The position numbers were made by a program, and so were the translations under genes. From the NCBI RefSeq assembly GCF_001590725.1, contig NZ_LQXR01000001.1:124001-188000 (forward strand): 64,000 bases of DNA, given 5' to 3'. Below the pieces are notes generated by a model. The model saw only the letters and a program-made list of their open reading frames with translations. It made no database searches and was not told the origin of the DNA. The DNA is from Snodgrassella sp. CFCC 13594. Its GTDB lineage: Bacteria; Pseudomonadota; Gammaproteobacteria; Burkholderiales; Neisseriaceae. This document shows positions 9,817 through 18,989 of the stretch, one piece after another (the first letter of the stretch is position 1; the number at the start of each line of letters is the position of its first letter).

Positions 9817-11720
9817 TTATGAGCCACACAGCTCGGCATATTCATCAGTCTGCAATACGCGGATGGCTGCGCCTTCGGGCACAGCGGCCAAACCATGGAT
9901 TTCTGTGTCATCGTTGCCGTTGAGCATATCGGCCAAAAAAGCGGCTATTTCAGCGGTGATGATTTGACCCGGTACCAATACCGGAATGCCCGGTGGATAG
10001 GGCACAATTTGATCACAGCATACCCGCCCAATGAGGGCTGGATTGGCTTTGCGATGCCTCAATAGAGGCAAGCGCTCACCTGTGCGGTAGAACGCATCTC
10101 TTGGTAGGCAAGCCAAGCGGCTGAAGTGCGGTACAGTTAAGCGGGGTGGACGCAGCTTGGTTTTTCGGCGAGGTTGTTCTTCATCCAATGTGGTCAAGGC
10201 ATGGACTAAGCGCATGGTTTTTTCCGCAGTGGTGCCGATGGTAATCAATACGCTGACCGTGGCAAAAGTGGCTTTTTCGACTTGAATATTGAAGCGCTCA
10301 AACAGCAAATACTGGATTTGGTTGCCTGAAAAGCCACTACAGCGGGTGTCGATGGTGATTTTGGTGGGGTCTAAGCTCACGGGATCGTGGCGGATTTCTT
10401 CAGGCAACAGGTCGGTTAAATCCAATACCTTAAAGTGGTGCAGTGTATTGATTTGATTGCGCAACATGCTGGCGAAGCGCAAAGCATGGTTGAGTAGGCC
10501 ATAGCCTTCCATCACCATTTGTTGGCGTGCCACATCTAAGCTCGCCAGAATGCTGTATTGCGGACTGGTAGACGCATGCATATTGAAGGTTTCACGCAGA
10601 AGATGGGCGTCGTGATCGGTATCATTGACGTGCACCATGCTGCTTGTGAAAACGCCGACATGGTTTTGTGTGTGCTTTGGGTAACATAATCGGCGCCCAG
10701 TTCCAATGCGGTGGGCCGAAATTGTGGGTGGAAGCGGGCAAATCCGTACCATGCTTCATCAATGATGACTTTAATATGATGGGCATGGGCAGCCGCAATG
10801 ATGGGCTGAAGATCGTAGCACATGCCATCATAAGTGCTGCTGGTGAGGATGAGCGCTTTGGCATGCGGATGCTCGGCAATGGCTTGCAAGATGGTTTTTT
10901 GTGGCACCAAACCAAAGAGTCCCAAAGCTTGGTTGACACTGCTGTCTAGATACACTGGGCGCGCACCAGAAAGGATCACCCCGTGATGAACGGATTTGTG
11001 ACAGTTGCGATCCAGCAGCAAGGTGTCGCCCGGAGTGAGTAGGCTTTGTAAAATCACTTTGTTGGCTGTAGAAGAACCGTTGGTGGCGAAATAAGTGTGA
11101 CGAGCGCCAAATGCTTGAGCTGCTAGATGTTGCGCTTCGGCAATCACGCTTTGAGGATGCAGCAGCGAGTCTAAGCTGTGCACCGAAACGGATAAATCTG
11201 CTTGCCACATGGGTTGGCCCACAAAGTGGTAAAAATCACTGGCCCAAGCGCTTTGGCGTAAAGAATCCCCATTGGAATGGCCAGGTGTGTGCCATGAATC
11301 AGTGTGGCGGTTCACATAGGTTTTTAAGGCTGAATAAAATGGCGTTTGCGCCTTGTGTTGCAAGTCTTCGCAAATGTGCGTCAACACTGCCGCACTGTCT
11401 TTGTGGTCGTAATCCAAATGAATAGCATCAGGACAGTGGTTGGCCTTGCTGCCGCCAGCCTGCCATAAATATATTGATACTTCCGCACGCCAAGGACCTT
11501 GTGTGTATGCTGCCTGAATCATTTGTAATTGCTTGAGTGTGAGTTTGTTGCCATCAAGCAGCACGGCTTGTGTGCGTGCATCTTCCAGCCCAGTCATCCA
11601 CTCATCAAAACGGTAATTTTCAAATACCACCATCATAGAGGCGGCAACTTGCATTTGATTTTTCAAATGGCTGTTGCCATCTTTTGACAACACCATCACG
11701 CTGCACAATGCGCTCATCAT
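9817..11720 (-). pseudogene. Orn/Lys/Arg decarboxylase with a one-base frameshift
   Basis: PLP-dependent, fold-type I basic amino acid decarboxylase (about 635 residues when joined). The first part (11720 down to about 10640) has the N-terminal wing domain, the HTPGHSNG motif, ATNGSSTANK, DRNCHKSVHHG and the PLP lysine in STHKTMSAFSQA. The frame then leaves the family sequence. The continuation (MVHVNDTDHDAHLLRETFNMH, STSPQYSILASLD and the C-terminal domain to ELCGS) sits in another frame down to 9817. One missing A in CAAGCAGCATGG, about 10638-10643, explains the break. The start at 11720 has AAGGAAAAA in front. Substrate choice (lysine, ornithine or arginine) cannot be told from sequence. 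Confidence 0.88.
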
Positions 11721-11830
11721 TTTTTCCTTGCTGTGGCTGGGGCTGATACTTTATTCAATGAAGCCATTTATTCTGTCTGAACGAGAAGGTTGCCTTAACT
11801 GAGTGATGCCTATCTTGCTGAATAACGTGG

Positions 11831-12148
11831 CTAACGTGGACTTGTTTGCAAGCGCCATTGCCAATAATCGCGCAGTGGCGGTACCGGCGGATTCAAACAA
11901 TGGGGGCAAATTCCCGTTATATCCTCATCGTCATCGAGCATCAAATGTTGTGCGTTGGGGTCGAAACGGCTTTGTTGTAACACCGCTTGCGCCAAAGCTT
12001 GTGCTTGAATGGCATCAAAATGAAAGCCATTTAAAATCTCTGCCAGTAGCGCTGCCTCAGCCGGACTGAATGCATTGGCATGGCGCGCCAATAAGTCGGC
12101 GTAATCAGCAAATGGCACTTTTTTGTGTATCAGGGTAGTTAAATCCAT
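11831..12148 (-). CDS. Hypothetical protein with a CPHC motif
   Basis: Not recognised. It has 105 residues from the ATG at 12148 (MDLTTLIHKKVPFADY); an upstream in-frame TTG at 12157 is less likely. The protein is acidic and mostly helical, with an Ala-rich middle and the C-terminal DDDEDITGICPHCLNPP, a single CxxC pair that could bind metal in a dimer. It lies about 110 bases upstream of the decarboxylase gene on the same strand. No clear ribosome binding site was seen. Confidence 0.55.
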   Translation of the reverse strand: MDLTTLIHKKVPFADYADLLARHANAFSPAEAALLAEILNGFHFDAIQAQALAQAVLQQSRFDPNAQHLMLDDDEDITGICPHCLNPPVPPLRDYWQWRLQTSPR

Positions 12149-12454
12149 GGGTGTCAATACCTAACAATAAAAGCGGGGTTTGAGCTTATATTCATGCACT
12201 ATCTCGTTGTGTTTCAGGCAATTTATGGACTACATTGCCCGCTTGGGCTGTAGTACCTCATGGCTGTATGGGGTACGAGGTGTGCCAACCTATTTTATGC
12301 CTTATGCTTATCTGAGCTGTGGGCTTGCTTTAGTCGTGATGGTCATCCCATAACCCCTATTGGAAATCGGTTGGTGTTTTACAGGTAGCCATTGCCTAGG
12401 TCGGATGCTTTTGGTGTCTGTGCCATTCTGCGGTAGAATGCACACATCTTATCA
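12149..12454. other. Intergenic region upstream of hpnD
   Basis: Divergent spacer between the small CPHC protein and hpnD. It contains one short open frame (12225-12353, 42 codons, no good ribosome binding site) and TAGAAT at 12433, a possible -10 for hpnD. I see no RNA gene or repeat in it. Confidence 0.5.
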
Positions 12455-13333
12455 ATGGTCTTCCCAGCGTGGAAAGTTTTTGTGCAAGCACTTGAATATT
12501 GTCAGCAAAAAGCCGCCGCCAGCGGCTCAAGTTTTTTAACTGGCTTCCGTTTTTTACCCAAACAAAAGCGCGATGCATTGACGGTGTTGTATGCCTATTG
12601 CCGCGAGCTGGATGATGTGGTGGATGACTGTTCCGATGCCAATGTGGCCATGACCACACTGAATTGGTGGCAGCAAGAGCTGTTGGCTGTGTTTGCGCCC
12701 AATGTACAGCCGGAACATCCGGTGATGCAGGCCTTGGCTGCAGTGGTTAGCTCGTTTGGGTTGCTTGAAAATGAATTGCAAGATGTGATTGATGGCATGC
12801 GCATGGATTTGACGCAGGCGCGGTATGCCACGTATGCGGATTTGCAAGTGTATTGCCAGCGTGTGGCCGGCTCAGTTGGACGTATGACTGCACGCATCTT
12901 GGGTTTCACGCACCCGCAAACGCTGGATTACGCAGACCAATTGGGTTTGGCCTTGCAACTTACCAACATTATTCGCGATGTGGGTGAAGATGCGCGTCGC
13001 GGTCGTATTTACTTACCCATGACCGATTTACAGCAGTTTGACGTGCCGGCAGGCTTGATTTTACAAGCCACTGGCGGCACGACATTTGATGCGCTGATGC
13101 GATTTGAAGTGACCCGAGCGCAACAGTGTTATCGAGATGCTGTGGCTTTGTTGCCACCAGCCGATGCCAAGGCACAAAAAGTAGGATTGATATTGGCGGC
13201 AATTTATTATGCGTTATTGTTGGAGATTGACCGCGATGGTGCTGGGCATGTATTGCAATATAAGTTGGCAATACCAGGGCCCAGAAAATTGCGTATCGCG
13301 TTGAAAACTTGGCTTTGGGGATTTCACCCATGA
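12455..13333 (+). CDS. hpnD: Presqualene diphosphate synthase HpnD
   Basis: Squalene/phytoene synthase family enzyme that condenses two farnesyl diphosphates to presqualene diphosphate. It has 292 residues from ATG 12455. Both Asp-rich motifs are present: ELDDVVDDCSD (about 51-61) and LTNIIRDVGEDARRGRIYLP (about 168-188). EYCQQKAAASGSSF near the N-terminus is the usual HpnD opening. A GTG at 12482 behind GGAAAG is an alternative start that would match family length better. It overlaps hpnE by four bases (ATGA), so the two are translationally coupled. Confidence 0.92.
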   Translation: MVFPAWKVFVQALEYCQQKAAASGSSFLTGFRFLPKQKRDALTVLYAYCRELDDVVDDCSDANVAMTTLNWWQQELLAVFAPNVQPEHPVMQALAAVVSSFGLLENELQDVIDGMRMDLTQARYATYADLQVYCQRVAGSVGRMTARILGFTHPQTLDYADQLGLALQLTNIIRDVGEDARRGRIYLPMTDLQQFDVPAGLILQATGGTTFDALMRFEVTRAQQCYRDAVALLPPADAKAQKVGLILAAIYYALLLEIDRDGAGHVLQYKLAIPGPRKLRIALKTWLWGFHP

Positions 13334-14661
13334 ATCGACGCAAGGTAGCGGTGATTGGCGGCGGCTGGGCCGGCATGGCGGCAGCTGAAGCGTTGGCAGG
13401 CAAAACTGATGTGGTGCTCTTGGAAGCGGGGAAAGTTTTGGGTGGCCGTGCTCGGGCTGTGCGTCAAAGTCATCATGACTTTTCTTTTATTGATAATGGT
13501 CAGCATATGTTGTTGGGCGCCTATCATCAATGCTTGGGGCTGCTGCAGCGCGCGGGCGTGGATGCGCAAGCGGTGTTGCATCGAGAACGCATGAGTTGGT
13601 ACCAAGCAGATGGCTTTCGGTTTCAGGCTGCTCGCTGGCGTAGTCCTTGGCATTTATTAGTGGGCATCATCAAAGGGCGTGGTGCCACGGTCCGAGAAAA
13701 ATGGCAGCTACTTAAGCACATGCGCCGACTGCAGGTTTGGCATCGTGGCGCAGTGGAAAATGGTCAGGACATGACGGTTGCGCAGTGGCTGGAAAGTGAG
13801 CAGGTGGCCCAAAAATGGCAGCAGCAATTCTGGCAGCCCTTGGTGTGGGGTGCACTAAATACGGCTTTGCGTGAAGCCAGTTTGTTGCGCTTGGGTAATG
13901 TCCTGCAAGATGGCGTATGGTCAACCCGCGCCAATAGTGACATGGTGTTGCCAAAAACCGATTTGGGCCAGAGTTGGGTCGAACCCGTAGCAGGCTTGCT
14001 GCGTCGTAAAAAAGTGGTGGTAGAAACTGCGCGGCGTGTGTCGGCTTTAAGCCATGCTGGTGAGGGGCATGGGGTATGGGTGGATGATGATTATTTTGAT
14101 GCGGTGGTGTTGGCCGTGGCGCCTTATCACGCCAGCCAATTATTGCCACGCAATGTGCCGGGCGATGTCTCCGCAGCCTTGTCCAGCTTGGCCTATCATG
14201 CCATTACCACCGTGTATTTACGCTATGAGCAAAACGTAGATTTGCCTGCGACCTTAACGGGTTTGGCACATGGAAAAGTGCAATGGTTTATTGGCCGAGG
14301 CCGCTTGGGTGGTGACAACAATGAGGTGACCGCTGTGATTTCCCTTGCTGATGCACCTGCTCATAGAGATGTGGATTGGGCGCAAGTGGCACATCAAGAG
14401 TTGTTGAACTTGTGTCCTTTGCTGAGCCATCCTGTAGCTGTGCGTGTGATTACGGAAAAGCGCGCAACCGTAAGCTGTTGTGCGAATCGGCAGCCAATAC
14501 CTCAGGCTTGGCTGCGCCAGCATGATATTTATTTGGCTGGGGACTATGTGCACGATCGCTATCCATGTACGTTAGAAGGGGCGGTGCAAAGTGGTCAATT
14601 GGCCGCTGCTGCCTTGCTGGCTGATGCGGGGCGTCCTGCTATGGCGTTCAAACGTTTGTAG
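13330..14661 (+). CDS. hpnE: Hydroxysqualene dehydroxylase HpnE (FAD-dependent)
   Basis: FAD amine-oxidoreductase-type enzyme that reduces hydroxysqualene to squalene in the HpnCDE route. It has 443 residues. The dinucleotide motif is VAVIGGGWAGMAAAEALAG at the N-terminus, followed by LLEAGKVLGGRAR. The C-terminal FAD contact region is IYLAGDYVHDRYPCTLEGAVQSG. The ATG at 13330 overlaps the hpnD stop in ATGA. An open frame from TTG 13309 exists but starts inside hpnD and is not needed. Confidence 0.92.
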   Translation: MNRRKVAVIGGGWAGMAAAEALAGKTDVVLLEAGKVLGGRARAVRQSHHDFSFIDNGQHMLLGAYHQCLGLLQRAGVDAQAVLHRERMSWYQADGFRFQAARWRSPWHLLVGIIKGRGATVREKWQLLKHMRRLQVWHRGAVENGQDMTVAQWLESEQVAQKWQQQFWQPLVWGALNTALREASLLRLGNVLQDGVWSTRANSDMVLPKTDLGQSWVEPVAGLLRRKKVVVETARRVSALSHAGEGHGVWVDDDYFDAVVLAVAPYHASQLLPRNVPGDVSAALSSLAYHAITTVYLRYEQNVDLPATLTGLAHGKVQWFIGRGRLGGDNNEVTAVISLADAPAHRDVDWAQVAHQELLNLCPLLSHPVAVRVITEKRATVSCCANRQPIPQAWLRQHDIYLAGDYVHDRYPCTLEGAVQSGQLAAAALLADAGRPAMAFKRL

Positions 14662-14748
14662 TGCGCGTGGAGTGACTATGCTCGGGTTGCCTGAAAAAGC
14701 AGCTTGGTTTTAATGGAATGGGCGTATGCCCGCAGAGGATGTGTATCC

Positions 14749-15447
14749 ATGGCAGATGTGGCTGTAATCAAAGATTATTTGCAAACGCAAGGGCTGAAAT
14801 TGTCTTTAGATGATGTGGCTGTAGCCATGTTGGCTGCGCAAACGGTTTTGGCCATAGGCCAAGGTGAAGTGGATGGCGGTATTTTGTGGTATGCCGAAGA
14901 TGAGGTGGTTTTGCGCGAATGGTTGCCGGAGGCGGCCCAACAAGGCCATGCTTTGCGCCAAGTTTTTTTGGCTTTGGATGCCACTTTGCAGCGCAGTCCA
15001 GCGGCCAGTGCTGCTGTGTATTGGTTGGGCGATGCCCAAATCTTGCCTTTGGTACAATTGCCCTCATTATTGAGACTGGCTGCACAAGGGCAGTCAATGC
15101 CGGCAGTCATTTCGGTTAGTGGTGACTCTGCATTGCGGTTTTTACCCAGCCGGGTGGCACAGACGGGCTGGCTGGTTTCTATTGATGATGTTGCTGACTG
15201 GTTGGTTGATGGCAGTTTAATTGGGCCGCAGCCCGGCATCAGTCAATTGGCACTGCCCATCAGCGATGAAGAAGGCCAGATATTGGGTGTGGTTTTTGTG
15301 GCTGATGAACGAAGCCGATTTTGTGATCCAGAAGCGATGATCCCATGGGTAGGGTTGGCGTTGGCACTGAGTCCTTTCATGCGCGAATGGCTGCCCAATA
15401 ATAATGCACACACAGACAATTTAAATCAACAAGAAGAAATTCAATGA
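14749..15447 (+). CDS. Hypothetical protein, possible GAF-like C-terminal domain
   Basis: No firm family recognised. It has 232 residues from ATG 14749 (MADVAVIKDYLQ), preceded by AGAGGAT at a good distance; the frame is open to 14704. The N-terminal half is helical and Ala/Leu-rich. The C-terminal part (GISQLALPISDEEGQILGVVFVADE and the closing helix) resembles a GAF fold. The last codons overlap ribA by four bases (ATGA), so it is co-translated with ribA. A link to riboflavin synthesis is inference from this coupling only. Confidence 0.7.
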   Translation: MADVAVIKDYLQTQGLKLSLDDVAVAMLAAQTVLAIGQGEVDGGILWYAEDEVVLREWLPEAAQQGHALRQVFLALDATLQRSPAASAAVYWLGDAQILPLVQLPSLLRLAAQGQSMPAVISVSGDSALRFLPSRVAQTGWLVSIDDVADWLVDGSLIGPQPGISQLALPISDEEGQILGVVFVADERSRFCDPEAMIPWVGLALALSPFMREWLPNNNAHTDNLNQQEEIQ

Positions 15448-16052
15448 CCAATCCTCTTTTAAATAGTCCTTTGCGCTTTGTGGCGGCTTGCCGCCTACCT
15501 ACGCAATGGGGTGAATTCACCATGCATGGTTTCGAAGATACTCGCAGCGGCCAAGAACATGTGGCGTTAACCATGGGCAATATTGATGATGGCGCGCCAG
15601 TATTGGGACGCGTACATTCCGAATGTTTGACTGGTGATGCCTTATTTTCGCGGCGCTGTGATTGTGGGCCCCAATTGGAAGCGGCCATGAAAGCGGTTCA
15701 GGCAGCCGGTCGTGGCGTGATTGTGTATTTACGCCAGGAAGGCCGTGGTATTGGTTTGATCAATAAAATTCGTGCTTATCAATTGCAAGATCAAGGTTTG
15801 GATACAGTTGAGGCCAATGTGGCTTTGGGTTTGCCGGTGGATGCGCGGGATTTTGTGTTGGCCAAGCATATTTTGGATTACTTACATATTCATGCTCTGC
15901 GCTTAATGACGAATAATCCGCAAAAAGTTGATACGCTCAATGCCGTTGGTATTCAAGTAGTCGAGCGTGTGCCTTTGCATGTGGGGCAAAATCAGGATAA
16001 TGCGCGCTACTTACAAACCAAAGTGGCAAAGATGGGTCATTTTGTGAACTGA
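15444..16052 (+). CDS. ribA: GTP cyclohydrolase II
   Basis: Opens GTP to the pyrimidine precursor of riboflavin. It has 202 residues, the stand-alone RibA size with no DHBP synthase domain fused. Zinc ligands are Cys61, Cys72 and Cys74 in HSECLTGDALFSRRCDCG. The catalytic and substrate-binding stretch is YLRQEGRGIGLINKIRAY. The C-terminus has LMTNNPQKVDTL. The start overlaps the upstream gene in ATGA. Confidence 0.95.
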   Translation: MTNPLLNSPLRFVAACRLPTQWGEFTMHGFEDTRSGQEHVALTMGNIDDGAPVLGRVHSECLTGDALFSRRCDCGPQLEAAMKAVQAAGRGVIVYLRQEGRGIGLINKIRAYQLQDQGLDTVEANVALGLPVDARDFVLAKHILDYLHIHALRLMTNNPQKVDTLNAVGIQVVERVPLHVGQNQDNARYLQTKVAKMGHFVN

Positions 16053-16135
16053 GCAGGCGTCAATGGTCGCTTGTTTATTTGTAAATTAAAAACATTGATT
16101 TAGTCGAAATGAGTGCGCATATTGCTGATTAGGCC

Positions 16136-16164
16136 TTGTGGTTAAAAGCGCGATGTGGTTTAAT
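16136..16164 (+). promoter_or_regulatory. Promoter of the tRNA-Val/tRNA-Asp pair
   Basis: TTGTGG (16136-16141), a 17-base spacer and TTTAAT (16159-16164). Transcription would start near 16171, about 13 bases before tRNA-Val. Confidence 0.55.
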
Positions 16165-16183
16165 ACGCAGCTCGGAAAGACAA

Positions 16184-16259
16184 GGGTGATTAGCTCAGTT
16201 GGTAGAGCGTCTGCCTTACAAGCAGAATGTCGGCGGTTCGACTCCGTCATCACCCACCA
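16184..16259 (+). tRNA. tRNA-Val (anticodon TAC)
   Basis: A 76-base cloverleaf with encoded CCA. Acceptor GGGTGAT pairs with ATCACCC. The D-arm is GCTCAGTTGGTAGAGC, the anticodon stem-loop TCTGC-CTTACAA-GCAGA with anticodon TAC, and the T-arm contains GGTTCGACTCC. Confidence 0.97.
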
Positions 16260-16295
16260 AGTTTTTGTTTGAGGCCTTGTTGGTTTCAAACATGC

Positions 16296-16372
16296 GCGGT
16301 GGTAGCTCAGTTGGTTAGAGTACCGGCCTGTCACGCCGGGGGTCGCGGGTTCGAGCCCCGTCCGCCGCGCCA
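16296..16372 (+). tRNA. tRNA-Asp (anticodon GTC)
   Basis: 77 bases. Acceptor GCGGTGG pairs with CCGCCGC (one G-T pair), followed by discriminator G and CCA. The anticodon stem-loop is CCGGC-CTGTCAC-GCCGG with anticodon GTC, and the T-arm has GGGTTCGAGCCCC. It is 36 bases after tRNA-Val and clearly in the same transcript. Confidence 0.97.
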
Positions 16373-16380
16373 CATTAAAA

Positions 16381-16403
16381 AGCCTGCTTATTTTAAGCAG
16401 GCT
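16381..16403 (+). terminator. Terminator of the tRNA operon
   Basis: AGCCTGCTTA and TAAGCAGGCT form a perfect 10-bp stem over a short T loop, flanked by AAAA and TT; it directly follows tRNA-Asp. Confidence 0.85.
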
Positions 16404-16561
16404 TTGTGGTTTTCTGCAATTGCTTAAATTGTATTTTTTATGGGTGGTAACCAGCAGGATCGGTGTGTTTTCGATGTCTGAGCGGCCCACTTGACCGCAT
16501 TTTCACGGATTGCTTTTTTAACGATACCTAGTTTTTGCTCACCTTCTAAATAAATTGGCAA

Positions 16562-17638
16562 TTACGCACTTAGCTCTGCCAAAAGCTGTGCTTGATTTTC
16601 GGCAATGAGGGCTTGTGTCAATTCAACTAAATCCCCATCCATGATGAAATCGAGTTTGTGCAAGGTCAGATTAATTCGGTGGTCAGTGACGCGCCCTTGC
16701 GGATAGTTATAGGTGCGTATGCGTTCACTGCGATCGCCGCTGCCAATTAAGCTTTTGCGCTCAGCAGCCTCTTTTTCATGGGCAGCGCGTTTTTGTTGCT
16801 CGTGAATACGTGAAGCCAATACACGCAGAGCTTGTGCCTTATTGGCGTGCTGCGAGCGACCATCTTGGCATTCCACAACCATACCCGTTGGTAGGTGGGT
16901 AATGCGGACTGCCGAGTCGGTTTTATTAATGTGTTGACCACCAGCGCCTGAGGCGCGGAATGTGTCAATGCGTAAATCATTGGGGTTTAGTTCTACAGTG
17001 CTCACCTCGTCGGCTTCTGGCATCACTGCCACGGTACAGGCTGATGTATGAATTCGCCCTTGACTCTCGGTGGTGGGGACGCGTTGCACGCGGTGGCCGC
17101 CAGATTCAAATTTCAGCTGGCTATATGCGCCTAAACCAGCTATGCGCGCAATAACCTCTTTATAGCCGCCCAAATCACTTTCACTGGCCGATACAATCTC
17201 TACCTGCCAATGCATTCGTTCGGCAAAGCGGGTATACATGCGCAATAAATCACCGGCAAACAGAGCGGCTTCGTCACCACCGGTACCGGCGCGTACCTCA
17301 ATGAAAATATTTTTATCATCATCCTCATCTTTTGGCAAAAGCTGAGTTTGTAGAGCCGCATCCAAATCGGCCATACGTGCTTTTGCGCTGTCGATTTCTT
17401 CGGCGGCGAAATCTTTCATGTCAGGGTCCTGCAACATGTCTTCAGCGGCGCTTAAGTCTGATTGTGCTTGGCTGTATTGCTGATAAGTTTCTACGACAGG
17501 GGTGATTTCCGCATGTTCTCGAGTGAGTTTGCGGTATTGGTCCATATCGTTGGTGGCTTCGGGTGCGCCCAATAATTGTGTGACTTCTTCTAAACGCTCG
17601 CTCAGTTGTTGTAATTTTTCAATTAAAGAGGGTTTCAT
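16562..17638 (-). CDS. prfA: Peptide chain release factor 1
   Basis: Class I release factor for UAG and UAA. It has 358 residues from ATG 17638 ([12 protein letters not shown]); an upstream in-frame extension to 17668 is not needed. The peptidyl-hydrolase motif is [18 protein letters not shown], and the N-terminal region [17 protein letters not shown] is typical. The stop-codon recognition region has [14 protein letters not shown]. It lies downstream of hemA on the same strand, the hemA-prfA order common in proteobacteria. Confidence 0.96.
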   Translation of the reverse strand: MKPSLIEKLQQLSERLEEVTQLLGAPEATNDMDQYRKLTREHAEITPVVETYQQYSQAQSDLSAAEDMLQDPDMKDFAAEEIDSAKARMADLDAALQTQLLPKDEDDDKNIFIEVRAGTGGDEAALFAGDLLRMYTRFAERMHWQVEIVSASESDLGGYKEVIARIAGLGAYSQLKFESGGHRVQRVPTTESQGRIHTSACTVAVMPEADEVSTVELNPNDLRIDTFRASGAGGQHINKTDSAVRITHLPTGMVVECQDGRSQHANKAQALRVLASRIHEQQKRAAHEKEAAERKSLIGSGDRSERIRTYNYPQGRVTDHRINLTLHKLDFIMDGDLVELTQALIAENQAQLLAELSA

Positions 17639-17682
17639 AACAAAATTCACTGTAATAGGGTGGGCCAAAAGGAATGCGGAAC

Positions 17683-17709
17683 AGGCTGCCTGATGCTTTC
17701 AGGCAGCCT
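17683..17709 (-). terminator. DUS inverted repeat between hemA and prfA
   Basis: AGGCTGCCTGAT and TTCAGGCAGCCT (exact, 17698-17709) form a hairpin of about 11 bp. It lies just downstream of the minus-strand hemA gene and before prfA, so it may reduce read-through into prfA. T's follow on the plus strand rather than the minus strand. Confidence 0.5.
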
Positions 17710-17723
17710 TTATGAATAAGCAG

Positions 17724-18989
17724 CTAACGTTGTTCAGTATGTTCGTCGAGGTGATAGATGCGGTTGATGGCATCTGCTAAATCGGGGTTGTGCTGACTAT
17801 CTTTATTGAGGGTGCGAGTAGGCGCATGCAGTAGCTTATTGGTGAGCTGGTGTGACAATCGCTCCAATACTTGTTCGGGTGGCAAGCCTTTATGCAATTG
17901 CTTCATGGCATTTTCGAGCACGTAGCGGCGGGCTTTTTCCCCTTCGTCGCGTAAGGCCCTAATCATGGGTACGGCCTGGCGCGCTTCTTGCCAATCCAAA
18001 AATTCGGCCACTTTCTCATCCACCATGCTTTCGGCTTCTTGTGCGGCTTTGGCGCGTGCAGCTTTGCCACTTTGTACAATGCCCATCATGTCATCTACCG
18101 TATAAAGATAGGCATCATCCAAATTGGCCACTTCCACTTCAATGTCACTGGGTACCGCTAGATCCAATAAAAACATCGGCATACCGCGTCGCAATTTAAG
18201 CGCTCGTTCAACCAAACCTTTACCTATCAGCGGCAATGGACTGGCAGTAGAAGACACCACCACATCATACTGAGGCAACATTTCAGGCAAGGCCGTGAGT
18301 AGGCCTGCATCAGCAGTGGGTGCGTCCAGCTGAGCGCTTAATTCTTGAGCTCGAGCCAGAGTACGATTGAGTACAGTAATGCGTTTGGGTGATTTGGCTG
18401 CAAAATAGGTGGCCACCAGCTCGATCATTTCACCCGCACCCACCAATAAAATATTTAATTTATCGATGGATGGAAAAATTTGTTCGGCCATCTTGACCGA
18501 TGCTGCCGCCATAGAAACCGAGTTTTCCCCCACGGCACTGCGGGTGCGTACATCTTTGGCCATGGCAAAGGTTTTTTGAAACAGCGCATTCAATTCACTG
18601 TGTAAAGCCAATTGCTGCTGTGCCACGTGTACAGCTTCTTTCAGCTGACCCAGAATCTGCGGCTCACCCAGCACCATGGAATCTAAGCCGCAAGCAACCC
18701 GAAACGCATGTTGCACGGCTTGTTTGTCTGTATATCGGTACAAATAAGGGGCGATTTCTGAAGTACCTAGATTGTGATACAAAGCCAGCCACCGCACGAC
18801 CTCATCACCATCACCCACACAATAAAGCTCTGTGCGGTTACAGGTGGATAAAATCATGGCTTCTGTTGCTGTTTGGCTGTCAATCAGCGTACGCACGGCA
18901 TCGCCCAGCATTTCTGCCGGAAAGGCCAAACGCTCGCGTACACGCAATGGCGCTGTTTGATGATTGAGTCCAATAACGGTTAAAGACAT
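17724..18989 (-). CDS. hemA: Glutamyl-tRNA reductase
   Basis: First committed step of the C5 route to haem: reduces glutamyl-tRNA to glutamate-1-semialdehyde with NADPH. It has 421 residues. The catalytic Cys50 is in MILSTCNRTELYC. The tRNA/NADPH domain shows LLVGAGEMIELVATY and VLNRTLARAQELS. SVGENSVSMAAA and the C-terminal dimerisation helices are as expected. The ATG at 18989 gives the standard MSLTVIGLNHQTAP start. Confidence 0.96.
   Translation of the reverse strand: MSLTVIGLNHQTAPLRVRERLAFPAEMLGDAVRTLIDSQTATEAMILSTCNRTELYCVGDGDEVVRWLALYHNLGTSEIAPYLYRYTDKQAVQHAFRVACGLDSMVLGEPQILGQLKEAVHVAQQQLALHSELNALFQKTFAMAKDVRTRSAVGENSVSMAAASVKMAEQIFPSIDKLNILLVGAGEMIELVATYFAAKSPKRITVLNRTLARAQELSAQLDAPTADAGLLTALPEMLPQYDVVVSSTASPLPLIGKGLVERALKLRRGMPMFLLDLAVPSDIEVEVANLDDAYLYTVDDMMGIVQSGKAARAKAAQEAESMVDEKVAEFLDWQEARQAVPMIRALRDEGEKARRYVLENAMKQLHKGLPPEQVLERLSHQLTNKLLHAPTRTLNKDSQHNPDLADAINRIYHLDEHTEQR

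Noticed and set aside
12225..12353. 42-codon frame upstream of hpnD (MDYIARLGCSTSW)
   Set aside because: No ribosome binding site and no recognised family; length is within chance expectation.
16086..16490. Long minus-strand open frame across the tRNA-Val and tRNA-Asp genes, with a plus-strand partner frame at 16227-16427
   Set aside because: Both are translations of tRNA sequence and terminator; no coding features.
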